Source of the DNA: an uncultured Clostridia bacterium
GTDB lineage: Bacteria; Bacillota; Clostridia; Christensenellales; Borkfalkiaceae
Direction of reading: 5' to 3'
NCBI GenBank assembly: GCA_947630245.1
Contig: CANRGR010000008.1
Span: 1-36,367, forward strand
Length of the DNA stretch: 36,367 bases
The translations under genes and the position numbers were made by a program. The notes under the pieces are model-generated. The model ran no database searches. It saw only the letters and a list, made by a program, of their open reading frames with translations, and was not told where the DNA came from. Position 1 is the stretch's first letter. Every line of letters begins with the position of its first letter. This document shows positions 1 through 6,837 of the stretch, piece by piece.

Positions 1-197
1 CGCCCTGCGTGCCGCCGCCTTGCGTGCCGCCGCCCTGCGTGCCGCCGCCTTGTGTGCCGCCGCCCTGCGTTCCGCCGCCTTGCGTGCCGCCGCCTTGCGT
101 GCCGCCGCCCTGCGTGCCGCCGGGTTGCTCATTCCCGCCCTGTGTTCCGCCGCCTTGCGTGCCGCCGGGTTGCTCATTCCCTCCCTGCGTGCCGCCG
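1..197. repeat. Tandem 15-bp coding repeat (GGTQG linker)
   Basis: About ten near-perfect copies of a 15-nt unit (gccgccgccctgcgt on the plus strand), later interspersed with a variant carrying gggttgctcattccc. All units are multiples of three and keep the minus-strand frame open, so this is a protein linker rather than a CRISPR or a VNTR in non-coding DNA. Copy number may vary between strains or be misassembled. Confidence 0.85.
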
Positions 198-310
198 GGC
201 GTTTCGGGAGCGGAGTTGCGGGTGAAGATCACCGCAAGCACGACGCCCACTGCGATCAGCGCCGCGAGCACGATCGCAAGAATGATGAAAAGCCGTTTTT
301 TCTTCGTCAT
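1..310 (-). CDS. Membrane-anchored Gly/Thr/Gln-rich repeat protein (partial, runs off left edge)
   Basis: This ORF is missing from the supplied track because it has no stop inside the window. Reading the minus strand from an ATG at 310 gives a short basic N-terminus (MTKKKR), one hydrophobic helix of about 22 residues (roughly residues 7-29), then a low-complexity tail built from GGTQGG and GGNEQPGG units. A good SD (GAAAGGAG) lies about 8 nt upstream of the ATG. The shape is that of a type II membrane-anchored or lipobox-less secreted protein whose functional domain would lie beyond the window, after the linker. The plus-strand ORFs over this stretch (PPPCVPPPC repeats) are shadows of the repeat. 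Function unknown. The linker type is like those of the lipoproteins at the right end of the window. Confidence 0.7.
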   Translation of the reverse strand, partial: MTKKKRLFIILAIVLAALIAVGVVLAVIFTRNSAPETPGGTQGGNEQPGGTQGGGTQGGNEQPGGTQGGGTQGGGTQGGGTQGGGTQGGGTQGGGTQGGGTQG

Positions 311-355
311 AAGTTTTCTCCTTTCTCAATTTTTTATGGACGAATAAGGACGCCC

Positions 356-391
356 CAATACGGAGCGCCCGCAATGAGTATCCCCGTATTG
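356..391. other. Inverted repeat (8-bp arms) upstream of edge gene
   Basis: CAATACGG (356-363) and CCGTATTG (384-391) form a perfect 8-bp stem with a 20-nt loop. It lies just upstream of the minus-strand edge gene and could be a leader hairpin or an operator. No T-run follows on either strand, so it is not an obvious terminator. Confidence 0.4.
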
Positions 392-395
392 TTTT

Positions 396-483
396 GCGTC
401 ACAATTCTTTTACACACATGGAAAAAGAAGGATACACCAACTGCCGATTGTAATCCAGTGTGTATAGTATGAAATTGTGACGC
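396..483. promoter_or_regulatory. Long-range inverted repeat GCGTCACAATT...AATTGTGACGC
   Basis: A perfect 11-bp inverted pair (396-406 and 473-483), 66 bp apart, with a weaker inner symmetry TACACACATGG / CCAGTGTGTATA. It sits in the 472-nt gene-free stretch between the divergent edge gene and the small membrane protein gene. The stretch otherwise holds the 356-391 hairpin and the promoter at 554-582. It may be a paired operator serving both directions or a remnant of a small mobile element. No function can be assigned. Confidence 0.45.
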
Positions 484-553
484 AGTTTTATTTTACCATA
501 CGAGATGGAAAAATGCAAGCATTGTGGATAATTTTTTCAAAAATATCGCTCGC

Positions 554-582
554 TTGACAGATCCCGCCGCGCGTGATATAAT
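554..582 (+). promoter_or_regulatory. Sigma-A promoter for the membrane protein/XRE pair
   Basis: TTGACA at 554-559 and TATAAT at 577-582 with a 17-bp spacer, a perfect consensus. A TG two bases before the -10 (tgaTATAAT) makes it an extended -10 too. The next plus-strand gene starts at 783, leaving a leader of about 190 nt with no convincing ORF. Confidence 0.8.
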
Positions 583-782
583 CAATCCCGATGGGGTACA
601 TATGACAAAATTCAAAGTTGCGGCGGGAAGCGGCGCGGCAAAAAATCATCGCGGCGTCCCTTGCGGCGCGGCGGGCGCGGGTCATTTGGCGGAATTGACA
701 AAGATCTTTGCCGAATTGCAAAACTTGTTTTCTTGATTTTCGGCTTGCGGCATGCGAGAATCAAAGAAAAAAGGGGTTTGCC

Positions 783-1268
783 ATGAAAAAATGTTCGCGT
801 CTTTCCGTGACTTTTCTTCTGCTCGGCGTCGCGGTGCTCGCGGCGGGACTGTTGCACACGGGGATCGCCTACGGGCTCGAAATCGTCCGCCAGCAAAGGG
901 AGCCCTTTGCGACGAGTTTTCCGCCCGAAGTCATGCTCTTCCTCTTCGTGCCGTACGCGCTCGCGCTCTGCCTCCTGTCTGCGGTTTGGTTCTGCCTGTA
1001 TGAGCGGCGGCGGGGGATCGGCAGGCTCGACGTTGCGATCTGCACCTGCGGTCTCTTCGCCGCTCTGACCGCATGCGGCGGCATTGTCACCGTCCTCTTT
1101 GTCGCGGTGAATGGGGGAGGAATGGACGCCGCGTCGTTCTTCGGTGTTCTGACGCCCTTTCTTGCCGTGCTCGCGCCGCTTCTCACCGTGACGACGGTTT
1201 GCTCGGTTTGGAAGGATCGCCGCGCGGCAAAGGCACGGAAAAAGGAGAGAAGAGAGGAGGAATTATGA
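783..1268 (+). CDS. Small four-helix integral membrane protein
   Basis: 161 aa from the ATG at 783, chosen over the upstream 708 start because an AAGGGG SD lies just before it and the hydrophobic N-terminus begins here. Four predicted membrane segments lie at about residues 9-31, 49-72, 83-108 and 117-140. The C-terminal tail (WKDRRAAKARKKERREEEL) is strongly charged, so it is probably cytoplasmic. The stop overlaps the ATG of the next gene (ATGA), which indicates translational coupling to the XRE regulator. No family is recognised. Pairing with a membrane-anchored XRE protein suggests a small sensing or envelope-stress unit, but that is inference only. Confidence 0.75.
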   Translation: MKKCSRLSVTFLLLGVAVLAAGLLHTGIAYGLEIVRQQREPFATSFPPEVMLFLFVPYALALCLLSAVWFCLYERRRGIGRLDVAICTCGLFAALTACGGIVTVLFVAVNGGGMDAASFFGVLTPFLAVLAPLLTVTTVCSVWKDRRAAKARKKERREEEL

Positions 1269-1726
1269 CGCTCGGCGATAAGATCCGTCAACTGCGCGAA
1301 GAGCGTGGGCTCTCGCAAGAGGAACTTGCGGAACGGCTCGACGTCTCGCGGCAGACCGTTTCGAATTGGGAAAACGACAAGGCGACGCCCGACGCAATCA
1401 AACTCGGCGTGCTGTGCCGGACGTTCGGTGTGAGCGCCGACGAACTGCTCGCGCTGCCCGTCTCTGCGGAGGAGCGGGAAAGCGGGACAAAGGGCGCGGG
1501 CGGGAAGAGCGGGCTCTCAAAATGGGCGGTGCCGCTCATTGCTGCGGCGGTGTTTGCCGTGATCGCGGTCGTCGGGCTCATTCTCTGCGCGACGGGAGTG
1601 ATCCCCGCGCGCGACGTGGGCTCTTCTGTCGTCATTTTCACGAATACGACCGTCTTTTATCTCTTTCTCATCATCGGCGCGGGCTGTGCGATCGCCGCTC
1701 TCGTGCTTTTTCTCAAAAGGAAATAG
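1265..1726 (+). CDS. XRE-family transcriptional regulator with C-terminal membrane helices
   Basis: 153 aa. The start is the ATG at 1265 (AGAGAGGAGG SD), overlapping the previous stop by ATGA; the track's 1073 start is too early. Residues 5-60 form a Cro/C1-type helix-turn-helix with the typical LSQEELAERLDVSRQTVSNWE motif. A Gly/Ser/Lys linker follows, then two hydrophobic helices at about residues 87-110 and 126-150. XRE proteins with membrane helices are common in Clostridia and probably bind DNA at the membrane. The targets are not evident. Its own promoter at 554 is a natural candidate. No link to the sugar genes downstream is seen. Confidence 0.88.
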   Translation: MTLGDKIRQLREERGLSQEELAERLDVSRQTVSNWENDKATPDAIKLGVLCRTFGVSADELLALPVSAEERESGTKGAGGKSGLSKWAVPLIAAAVFAVIAVVGLILCATGVIPARDVGSSVVIFTNTTVFYLFLIIGAGCAIAALVLFLKRK

Positions 1727-1746
1727 AGATTTTTCCCATTAAGACA

Positions 1747-1776
1747 GGCGCGGCGGCTCTTTCGAGCCGCCGCGCC
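1747..1776. terminator. Hairpin between convergent genes
   Basis: Perfect 13-bp GC-rich stem GGCGCGGCGGCTC / GAGCCGCCGCGCC with a 4-nt loop, lying between the convergent XRE and degV genes. T-runs are weak on both sides, so termination is probable from position and stem strength rather than from a classic U-tract. Confidence 0.6.
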
Positions 1777-1804
1777 GTATGTTCAGCCGTATGTTCATAG
1801 ATTG

Positions 1805-2749
1805 TTAAATGCGTTCCGTCACGGGTTTTCCCGCTCTCTGTTTTTCTTCCGAGGGGGAAAAAGCGCCGCGGCGATCCTTGCCGTAGAAGAAGAGCGCAAC
1901 CGTTCCGGGTCCCACATGCGAGCCCGTGCAGAGATCGTAGTATTCGATGATGATCTCTTTTGCGCCGATTTCGCGGATCATATCGGCAAGAGCGAGGGCG
2001 TCCTCTTCGCAGTCGCCGTGGCAGATGGCAACGGTCTGCGTCTGCGGATCAATTGCGCGCTCCCGGTACGCCTCCGCAAGCGCGGAGAGCGCCTTTTTCC
2101 TGCCGCGCTCCTTTCCATAAAAGACGATTTTCGCATTTGCGCCGCCGTCTGCGCGCAAGACGGGTTTGATGTTCAAAATCGTGCCCGCGATCGCGAGCGT
2201 AGCGGAGATCCGCCCCGTCCGTTTGAGATATTTGAGATCGCCGACCGTGAGATAGCTGTTGATCTTGTAGGCGTTTTCCTTCACCCACTGCGCGCACGTC
2301 TCGACGCTCTCGCCGAGATCGCCGAGATCGGCCACTTTCAGCGCCTGCAATCCTTCGCCCATCGAGGCGTTTGCGCTGTCAAAGACATAGATTTTCCGCT
2401 CCGGGAACTCCTTCCTCAGCGCCGCTCCCGCGTCCTGCGCCTGTTTGTTCGTTCCGCTGATCCCGGAGGAGATGGTGAAGAGCATGACGTCCTTTCCCGC
2501 TTCGAGGGAGGGACGCATCGCCTCCTCAAAGACATGGGCGGGAAGGAGGGACGTCTTGACGTCCGCACCCGCACGCATCTTGTTGTAGAACGCCTTCGCC
2601 GTCTGCTCAAAGGGGACGTCCTCTTCGAAGCAGGGCTGTTCCGTGCCGTCCACGGTGAGCGAATAGGGGATCACGCGGATCCCCCGCTCGCGTTGCAGAA
2701 GGTGGGGAATGTTTGCGCCGGAATCCACGATTATATCAAATGTTCTCAT
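1805..2749 (-). CDS. DegV family fatty-acid-binding protein
   Basis: 314 aa from the ATG at 2749, which has a GGAGGA SD about 9 nt upstream; the track's longer start (2800) adds 17 residues with no SD. DegV hallmarks are visible: N-terminal IIVDSGANIP, the TSLLPAHVFEE region, SSGISGTNKQAQDA, and the GDLKYLKRTGRIS segment, followed by a C-terminal alpha/beta domain ending in GPGTVALFF. DegV proteins bind a fatty acid between two domains; the FakB members hand it to the FakA kinase for phospholipid synthesis. No fakA is visible here. It is divergent from rhaBA and convergent with the XRE gene, so probably monocistronic and unrelated to the rhamnose pathway. Confidence 0.92.
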   Translation of the reverse strand: MRTFDIIVDSGANIPHLLQRERGIRVIPYSLTVDGTEQPCFEEDVPFEQTAKAFYNKMRAGADVKTSLLPAHVFEEAMRPSLEAGKDVMLFTISSGISGTNKQAQDAGAALRKEFPERKIYVFDSANASMGEGLQALKVADLGDLGESVETCAQWVKENAYKINSYLTVGDLKYLKRTGRISATLAIAGTILNIKPVLRADGGANAKIVFYGKERGRKKALSALAEAYRERAIDPQTQTVAICHGDCEEDALALADMIREIGAKEIIIEYYDLCTGSHVGPGTVALFFYGKDRRGAFSPSEEKQRAGKPVTERI

Positions 2750-2883
2750 CCGATTTTTCCTCCGCACGGCGGACAGTTGCCCGCCTTGCATTTTCAGCAT
2801 AATGCAAAACCCGCCGATCTACAACCTATTTTTGCGATTTTACCCTCTATGCTTTCCGATTTATCCTCCATTTTGCTGCAAAA

Positions 2884-2924
2884 CGGCTCTACGATGCGTA
2901 AAATCGGCTCTACTCACAGTAGAG
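2884..2924. promoter_or_regulatory. Candidate operator: 21-bp-spaced direct repeats plus 17-bp palindrome
   Basis: CGGCTCTAC occurs at 2884-2892 and 2905-2913, exactly 21 bp apart, which is two helical turns. The second copy runs into a perfect palindrome CTCTACT-CAC-AGTAGAG (2908-2924). It lies in the 312-nt degV/rhaB divergent region, about 84 bp upstream of the rhaB -35. Direct half-sites at 21-bp spacing are typical of AraC-type activators, so a rhamnose-responsive activator is possible but not shown. Confidence 0.45.
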
Positions 2925-3007
2925 TTCACTGTTTTCTGCTTGTTTTTGCAATATTTTGTTCAAAAGCGAAAGGGAAAAAGTTATTGCGTCAATCTGATGA
3001 ACAGATA

Positions 3008-3036
3008 TAGACAAATTCAACGAGTTGTGATATAAT
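3008..3036 (+). promoter_or_regulatory. rhaBA promoter
   Basis: TAGACA at 3008-3013, 17-bp spacer, TATAAT at 3031-3036, with an extended -10 TG (TGATATAAT). The start codon of rhaB is 26 nt beyond the -10, and AAGGAG at 3048-3053 is its SD. Confidence 0.8.
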
Positions 3037-3061
3037 ATATCGGATATAAGGAGAGAACCTC

Positions 3062-4360
3062 ATGAAGTATTTTCTTGCGATAGATATCGGCGCTTCGAGC
3101 GGGCGGCACATCGTCGGTTGGAACGAAAACGGCGAAATCCGCACGGACGAAGTGTTCCGCTTCCCGAACGGAGCGAAGGAGGAGGACGGACATCTCGTCT
3201 GGGACGTCGTCGCGCTTCTCGGCAGCGTGAAGGCGGGGATTGCGGCGGCGTTTGCGAAATATCCGCAAATCGAGAGCCTCGCCATCGACACCTGGGGCGT
3301 CGACTATGTTCTTCTTTCCGGGGACAGGGAGATTCTGCCCTGTTACTGTTACCGCGACAGCCGCACCGAGCGGGTCATCGGAGAAGTGCATGAAAAGATT
3401 CCCTTCGAACAGCTCTATGCCCGCACGGGGATCCAGTTCCAGCCCTTCAATACAATCTACCAACTCTACGACGATCTGAAAGAGGGCAGGCTCTCGAAGG
3501 CGACGGATTTTCTGCTCCTGCCCGAATATTTGTCCTATAAACTGACGGGTGTGAAACTGCATGAGTTCACCAATGCGACGACGACGGGACTTCTGAATGC
3601 GGAGGGGAAGTACGACGGCGAGATTATCCGCCGGCTGAAATTCCCCGGGAAACTGTTCGGAACCATCTCCGCGCCGGGGACGCCCGTCGGCGCACTCAAA
3701 GCGGAAATCGCGGCGGAAGTGGGCGGAAACTGCACCGTCCGCCTCTGCGCCTCGCACGACACGGGCAGTGCGGTGGAGGGGATCCCGATGGAGGACGACG
3801 CGCTCTATATCTCGTCCGGGACATGGTCTCTCCTCGGCGCAAAGGTTCCCTCGATGGTCTCCGACGAACGGAGCCGCAAGGCGAACTATTCCAACGAGGG
3901 CGGCGTGGGGTATATCCGCTATCAGAAGAACATCATGGGGCAGTGGGTCGTCAACCGCCTGCGGGAGGAACTCTGTCCCGGGAAGCCGTTCGACGAGATC
4001 GTCCGCGAGGCGCGCGGCAGCGAGTTTCACGAATTTGTCGACGTCAACGACGAACGCTTTCTCGCACCCCGCAGCATGGTGGACGCCTTCGACAGTTGGT
4101 TCAAGGGCGAGGAGAAGCCCTCGGCGCCGTGCGACTATTTTAATTGCGCCTTTCTGAGCCTCGCGGTGAGCTACATGAATGCCATCGAGGAGCTCGAAGA
4201 GAATCTCGGCAGAAAGTATTCGCGGCTCTATATCGTCGGCGGGGGCGCGAAGAACGGGTATCTCAACGAATTGACGCGCGCCGCGTGCAAGATCGAGGTC
4301 ATCGCCATCCCGATTGAGGCGACGGCGATCGGTAATCTGAAAATCCAAATGGAGAAATGA
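3062..4360 (+). CDS. rhaB: Rhamnulokinase
   Basis: 432 aa, FGGY carbohydrate kinase: phosphorylates L-rhamnulose with ATP to L-rhamnulose-1-phosphate in the cytoplasm. The N-terminal phosphate-binding motif AIDIGASSGRHIVG, the sugar-site region IDTWGVDYVLL, TGIQFQPFNTIYQL, the SHDTGSAV and ISSGTWSLLG motifs and the C-terminal YIVGGGAKNGYLN loop are all present and in RhaB order. AAGGAG lies 8 nt before the ATG. Odd point: it stops five residues after the conserved EATAIGNL motif, whereas RhaB proteins I know usually continue for some 30-40 residues. The stop codon is fused to the rhaA leader, so the tail may have been lost. It forms a two-gene operon with rhaA. Confidence 0.93.
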   Translation: MKYFLAIDIGASSGRHIVGWNENGEIRTDEVFRFPNGAKEEDGHLVWDVVALLGSVKAGIAAAFAKYPQIESLAIDTWGVDYVLLSGDREILPCYCYRDSRTERVIGEVHEKIPFEQLYARTGIQFQPFNTIYQLYDDLKEGRLSKATDFLLLPEYLSYKLTGVKLHEFTNATTTGLLNAEGKYDGEIIRRLKFPGKLFGTISAPGTPVGALKAEIAAEVGGNCTVRLCASHDTGSAVEGIPMEDDALYISSGTWSLLGAKVPSMVSDERSRKANYSNEGGVGYIRYQKNIMGQWVVNRLREELCPGKPFDEIVREARGSEFHEFVDVNDERFLAPRSMVDAFDSWFKGEEKPSAPCDYFNCAFLSLAVSYMNAIEELEENLGRKYSRLYIVGGGAKNGYLNELTRAACKIEVIAIPIEATAIGNLKIQMEK

Positions 4361-4362
4361 CC

Positions 4363-5613
4363 ATGAAAGAATATTTTGAAATCGCAAAGAAACTGTACGC
4401 CGCTTACGGCGTAGACGCCGAACAGGCGATCGAACGGCTCGCGGAGATTCCCGTATCCATCCATTGCTGGCAGGGCGATGACGTCATCGGCTTCGACGGA
4501 TCGGATTCGCTCAGCGGCGGGATTCAGACGACGGGCAACTATCCCGGCAGGGCGCGCACGCCCGAGGAGCTCATGGCGGATATCCGCTTCGCGTTCGGGC
4601 TCATCCCCGGGAAGAAGCGCCTCAACCTGCACGCGAGCTACGCCATTCTCGGCGCGGATCGGGGCAAAGTGGACCGCGACGGCTACACCTATCGGCACTT
4701 CGAGCCGTGGGTGAAGTTTGCAAAGGAGATCGGGCTCGACGGCATCGACTTCAATCCGACCTTCTTCGGACATCCCAAGATGAAGGACGGGCTCTCCCTG
4801 TCCTCGCCCGACGAGCCGACCCGCCGCTTCTGGGTGGAGCACGGCAAGCGCTGCATGGAGATTGCGGCGGAGCTCGGCAAGGCGTTCAACAAGCCCTGCC
4901 TCGTCAACATCTGGATCCCGGACGGCTATAAGGACGTTCCCGCAGACCGCCTCGGACCCCGTCTCCGCCTCAAAAAGTCTCTCGACGAGATTCTGGAACA
5001 TTACGACAGAGAGTGGGTGATTCCCGCCGTGGAGAGCAAGGTGTTCGGGATCGGGCTCGAAAGCTATACGGTCGGATCCAACGAGTTCTACCAGAACTAC
5101 GCCGCAAAGAAGAATATCTGCTGCCTGCTCGACAACGGGCACTATCATCCCCTCGAATACGTCAGCGACAAGATCCCCGCGCTTCTCGCCTTCTACGATA
5201 AGGTCGCGCTCCATGTCACGCGCGGCGTGCGCTGGGATTCGGATCACGTCGTTCTCTTGGAGGATGAGCTCAAAGAGATCGCAAAAGAGATCGTGCGCAA
5301 CGACGCGACAGAAAAGGTTCTGATCGGGCTCGACTACTTCGACGCGAGCATCAACCGGATTGCGGCATGGGTCACGGGCGCGCGCAACATGCAGAAGGCG
5401 CTCCTCTATGCGCTCCTCCTTCCCAACGCGAGAATGAAGGAACTCCAAGACAATGCGGACTTCACGGCGCTCATGAATCTCGGCGAAGAGGTCAAGACGC
5501 TTCCGCTCGGTGGGGTGTGGGACGAATATCTCGCGCGGACGCATACGGCGGGTTCGGATTGGTACAACGAAGTACGGAAATACGAGGAAAACGTGCTGAG
5601 TAAGAGAAATTGA
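4363..5613 (+). CDS. rhaA: L-rhamnose isomerase
   Basis: 416 aa, very close to the usual length of about 419. Converts L-rhamnose to L-rhamnulose, a Mn/Zn-dependent TIM-barrel enzyme of the cytoplasm. Diagnostic stretches are IHCWQGDDVIGFDG near the N-terminus, the LNLHASYAIL strand, HGKRCMEIAAELG, VNIWIPDGYKD, and the metal-site regions GLESYTVGSNEFYQNYA and LLDNGHYHP. The ATG at 4363 is preferred over 4357: GGAG (4351-4354) is 8 nt from 4363 but only 2 nt from 4357. It directly follows rhaB and feeds the kinase and the aldolase of the downstream microcompartment operon. An intrinsic terminator closes the operon. Confidence 0.96.
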   Translation: MKEYFEIAKKLYAAYGVDAEQAIERLAEIPVSIHCWQGDDVIGFDGSDSLSGGIQTTGNYPGRARTPEELMADIRFAFGLIPGKKRLNLHASYAILGADRGKVDRDGYTYRHFEPWVKFAKEIGLDGIDFNPTFFGHPKMKDGLSLSSPDEPTRRFWVEHGKRCMEIAAELGKAFNKPCLVNIWIPDGYKDVPADRLGPRLRLKKSLDEILEHYDREWVIPAVESKVFGIGLESYTVGSNEFYQNYAAKKNICCLLDNGHYHPLEYVSDKIPALLAFYDKVALHVTRGVRWDSDHVVLLEDELKEIAKEIVRNDATEKVLIGLDYFDASINRIAAWVTGARNMQKALLYALLLPNARMKELQDNADFTALMNLGEEVKTLPLGGVWDEYLARTHTAGSDWYNEVRKYEENVLSKRN

Positions 5614-5627
5614 GATTTTGTGTGCGA

Positions 5628-5665
5628 TGCGCCTCTTTCCATGCGGAAAGGGGCGCAAATTTTTT
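5628..5665 (+). terminator. rhaBA intrinsic terminator
   Basis: A 13-bp stem TGCGCCTCTTTCC / GGAAAGGGGCGCA (one G-U pair) with a 4-nt loop, followed by AATTTTTT. It lies 14 nt after the rhaA stop. Confidence 0.88.
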
Positions 5666-5692
5666 GAAAAATCGGATTTAACATAGTATTAT
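5664..5692 (+). promoter_or_regulatory. Candidate orphan promoter overlapping the palindromes
   Basis: TTGAAA (5664-5669), 17-bp spacer, TATTAT (5687-5692). The -10 overlaps the first palindrome of the tandem operator. A transcript from here would run antisense into the 3' end of the PHP gene; no convincing ORF lies downstream. The match is decent, but the -35 sits in the rhaA terminator tail, so this could be fortuitous. Confidence 0.35.
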
Positions 5693-5725
5693 GTCAGACA
5701 TAAACAGTACTATGTCAGACATAGT
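5687..5725. promoter_or_regulatory. Tandem palindromic operator (TATGTCAGACATA x2)
   Basis: Two identical 13-bp palindromes TATGTCAGACATA at 5690-5702 and 5711-5723, centres 21 bp apart; the second extends to the 17-bp ACTATGTCAGACATAGT. An 18-nt version with one mismatch (AGTACTATGTCAcACATA) occurs upstream of the alpha-galactosidase at 20956. Repeated dyads on one face of the helix are typical of a dimeric repressor. It lies between convergent genes, which is unusual for an operator. Confidence 0.65.
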
Positions 5726-5761
5726 ATATGGATTTTTGCGGAAAAATCCTCAAAAACCGTC

Positions 5762-5785
5762 AAAAAACCCCGCCGAGGGGCGGGG
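5762..5785 (-). terminator. Terminator of the PHP gene
   Basis: Stem CCCCGCC / GGCGGGG (5768-5774 / 5779-5785) with a 4-nt loop. On the minus strand it is followed by TTTTTT (5767-5762). It lies 19 nt beyond the PHP stop codon. Confidence 0.85.
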
Positions 5786-5803
5786 CTTCAAAAAACCGAA
5801 GTA

Positions 5804-6553
5804 TCAAATTCCGTCGAACGCGAGGCGGATGCCCATGTCGCGGATGAGCTTATTGGCGGTTTTGACGCGGTCGGGCTTGTACTCGCGGATGATGTGGCTG
5901 TCGAATCCGACGCTCAGCTTCGCGCCCGATTGGCGTACGATCTCCTGCTGCTGCTTGTTGCGGAAAAACTCCGTGACGTAGTCGAAGGTGCGGAATCCGT
6001 GGATGCTGTCGAAATTGACGTTGATCTCCCAGAAGATGTTTTCCTCCGCCATTCTGCGGAAATATTTCGCGGGGGATTCGCCTCGCTTTGCGAGGAAGGA
6101 GAAGAGGTCGGTGTGGGCGATTCCCGTGGGGCAGCCGCACCGCTTGGCAAAGGAAAAGATGTCGCCGCGGGCGATCGAGCGGTCGGGAACGTCGAGATTC
6201 TCCACGATCACATAGTCGAAGAAAGACACGTCCGCCGAGTCCGGCAGGGCGTATGCGTCGCGGCTCACAAGCGTGCAGACTTCGAGCCCGCTCAATACCT
6301 TGATCTTGTTGCGGTACTTCTCCGCCGCCGTCAAAACATGGTCGTGATAGCGCAGGAGCATGCCGCCGTAATTCGCCTCGGGCGCGGGACCCTTGTCGTA
6401 GCAGACGTCCGTTCGCCCGCAGCCGACCCCGTAGCTGTGATCGGTGATGCCGAGCAGTCCGACGCCGCCCGCGATCGCCGCTTCGATCACGCGCTCGATC
6501 CGATCCGTCGAATCGAAGGAATAATAGGTGTGAGTGTGCAGATCCTGTATCAT
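5804..6553 (-). CDS. PHP-domain metal-dependent phosphoesterase
   Basis: 249 aa from the ATG at 6553. The track's 6637 start and an ATG at 6583 are rejected because the latter lies inside the -10 box of the gene's promoter; AGGA precedes 6553. PHP motifs in order: DLHTHTYYSFDS (first metal site), GITDHS, the central GLEV, IAHTDLFS, and C-terminal SVGFDSHI. This set is found in histidinol-phosphatase-like and YcdX-like hydrolases that cleave phosphomonoesters with a multinuclear metal centre. The substrate cannot be named. It has its own promoter and terminator and lies between rhaBA and the microcompartment operon. A sugar phosphate of that pathway is conceivable but unproven. Confidence 0.85.
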   Translation of the reverse strand: MIQDLHTHTYYSFDSTDRIERVIEAAIAGGVGLLGITDHSYGVGCGRTDVCYDKGPAPEANYGGMLLRYHDHVLTAAEKYRNKIKVLSGLEVCTLVSRDAYALPDSADVSFFDYVIVENLDVPDRSIARGDIFSFAKRCGCPTGIAHTDLFSFLAKRGESPAKYFRRMAEENIFWEINVNFDSIHGFRTFDYVTEFFRNKQQQEIVRQSGAKLSVGFDSHIIREYKPDRVKTANKLIRDMGIRLAFDGI

Positions 6554-6581
6554 CGCTTGTTTTCCTGCCTTCTTTGCCTTC

Positions 6582-6610
6582 ATTATAGTACACGCTCGGC
6601 GCGATTGCAA
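6582..6610 (-). promoter_or_regulatory. Promoter of the PHP gene
   Basis: On the minus strand TTGCAA (6610-6605), 17-bp spacer, TATAAT (6587-6582). The start codon at 6553 is 28 nt beyond the -10. This promoter decides the start call for the PHP gene. Confidence 0.7.
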
Positions 6611-6732
6611 GCGTTTTTCGGCAGGTCGGTTTGTCATTATATTGAATATTTTGACTTCTTTTGCTCATTTTAGTTTGTTTTTGATTATTTCATTCTAATA
6701 AAATATTTTTTTGCCATTATTATAAACAAATA

Positions 6733-6761
6733 TGGACAACAAAGAAATTGTGTGATAAAAT
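6733..6761 (+). promoter_or_regulatory. Promoter of the microcompartment operon
   Basis: TGGACA (6733-6738), 17-bp spacer, TAAAAT (6756-6761) with an extended -10 TG (TGATAAAAT). The upstream 120 bp is AT-rich and could act as an UP region. The leader to ackA is about 70 nt and can fold a weak hairpin (CGGGA...TCCCG, 6781-6809). No TATGTCASACATA element was seen here. Confidence 0.7.
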
Positions 6762-6837
6762 TGATAGCGGAATGAGAGTGCGGGAGTGGATTCTTGCATT
6801 CCGTTCCCGGAAAAAAGTCGGAAACCGGAGCGTGAAT

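Noticed and set aside
1-200. CRISPR-like or satellite array from regular 15-bp repeats
   Set aside because: No spacers, and the repeats keep a minus-strand reading frame open behind a good SD and membrane helix; this is a protein linker.
1802-3010. 402-aa plus-strand ORF opposite degV
   Set aside because: Antisense of a clear DegV protein; no SD or motif.
5691-5981. 96-aa ORF starting in the palindromic operator
   Set aside because: Starts inside the dyads, has no SD and runs antisense to the PHP gene.
6605-6622. Catabolite-response (cre) site near TGCAAGCGTTTTTC
   Set aside because: At least three mismatches to the cre consensus, and it overlaps the PHP -35 region by chance of sequence.
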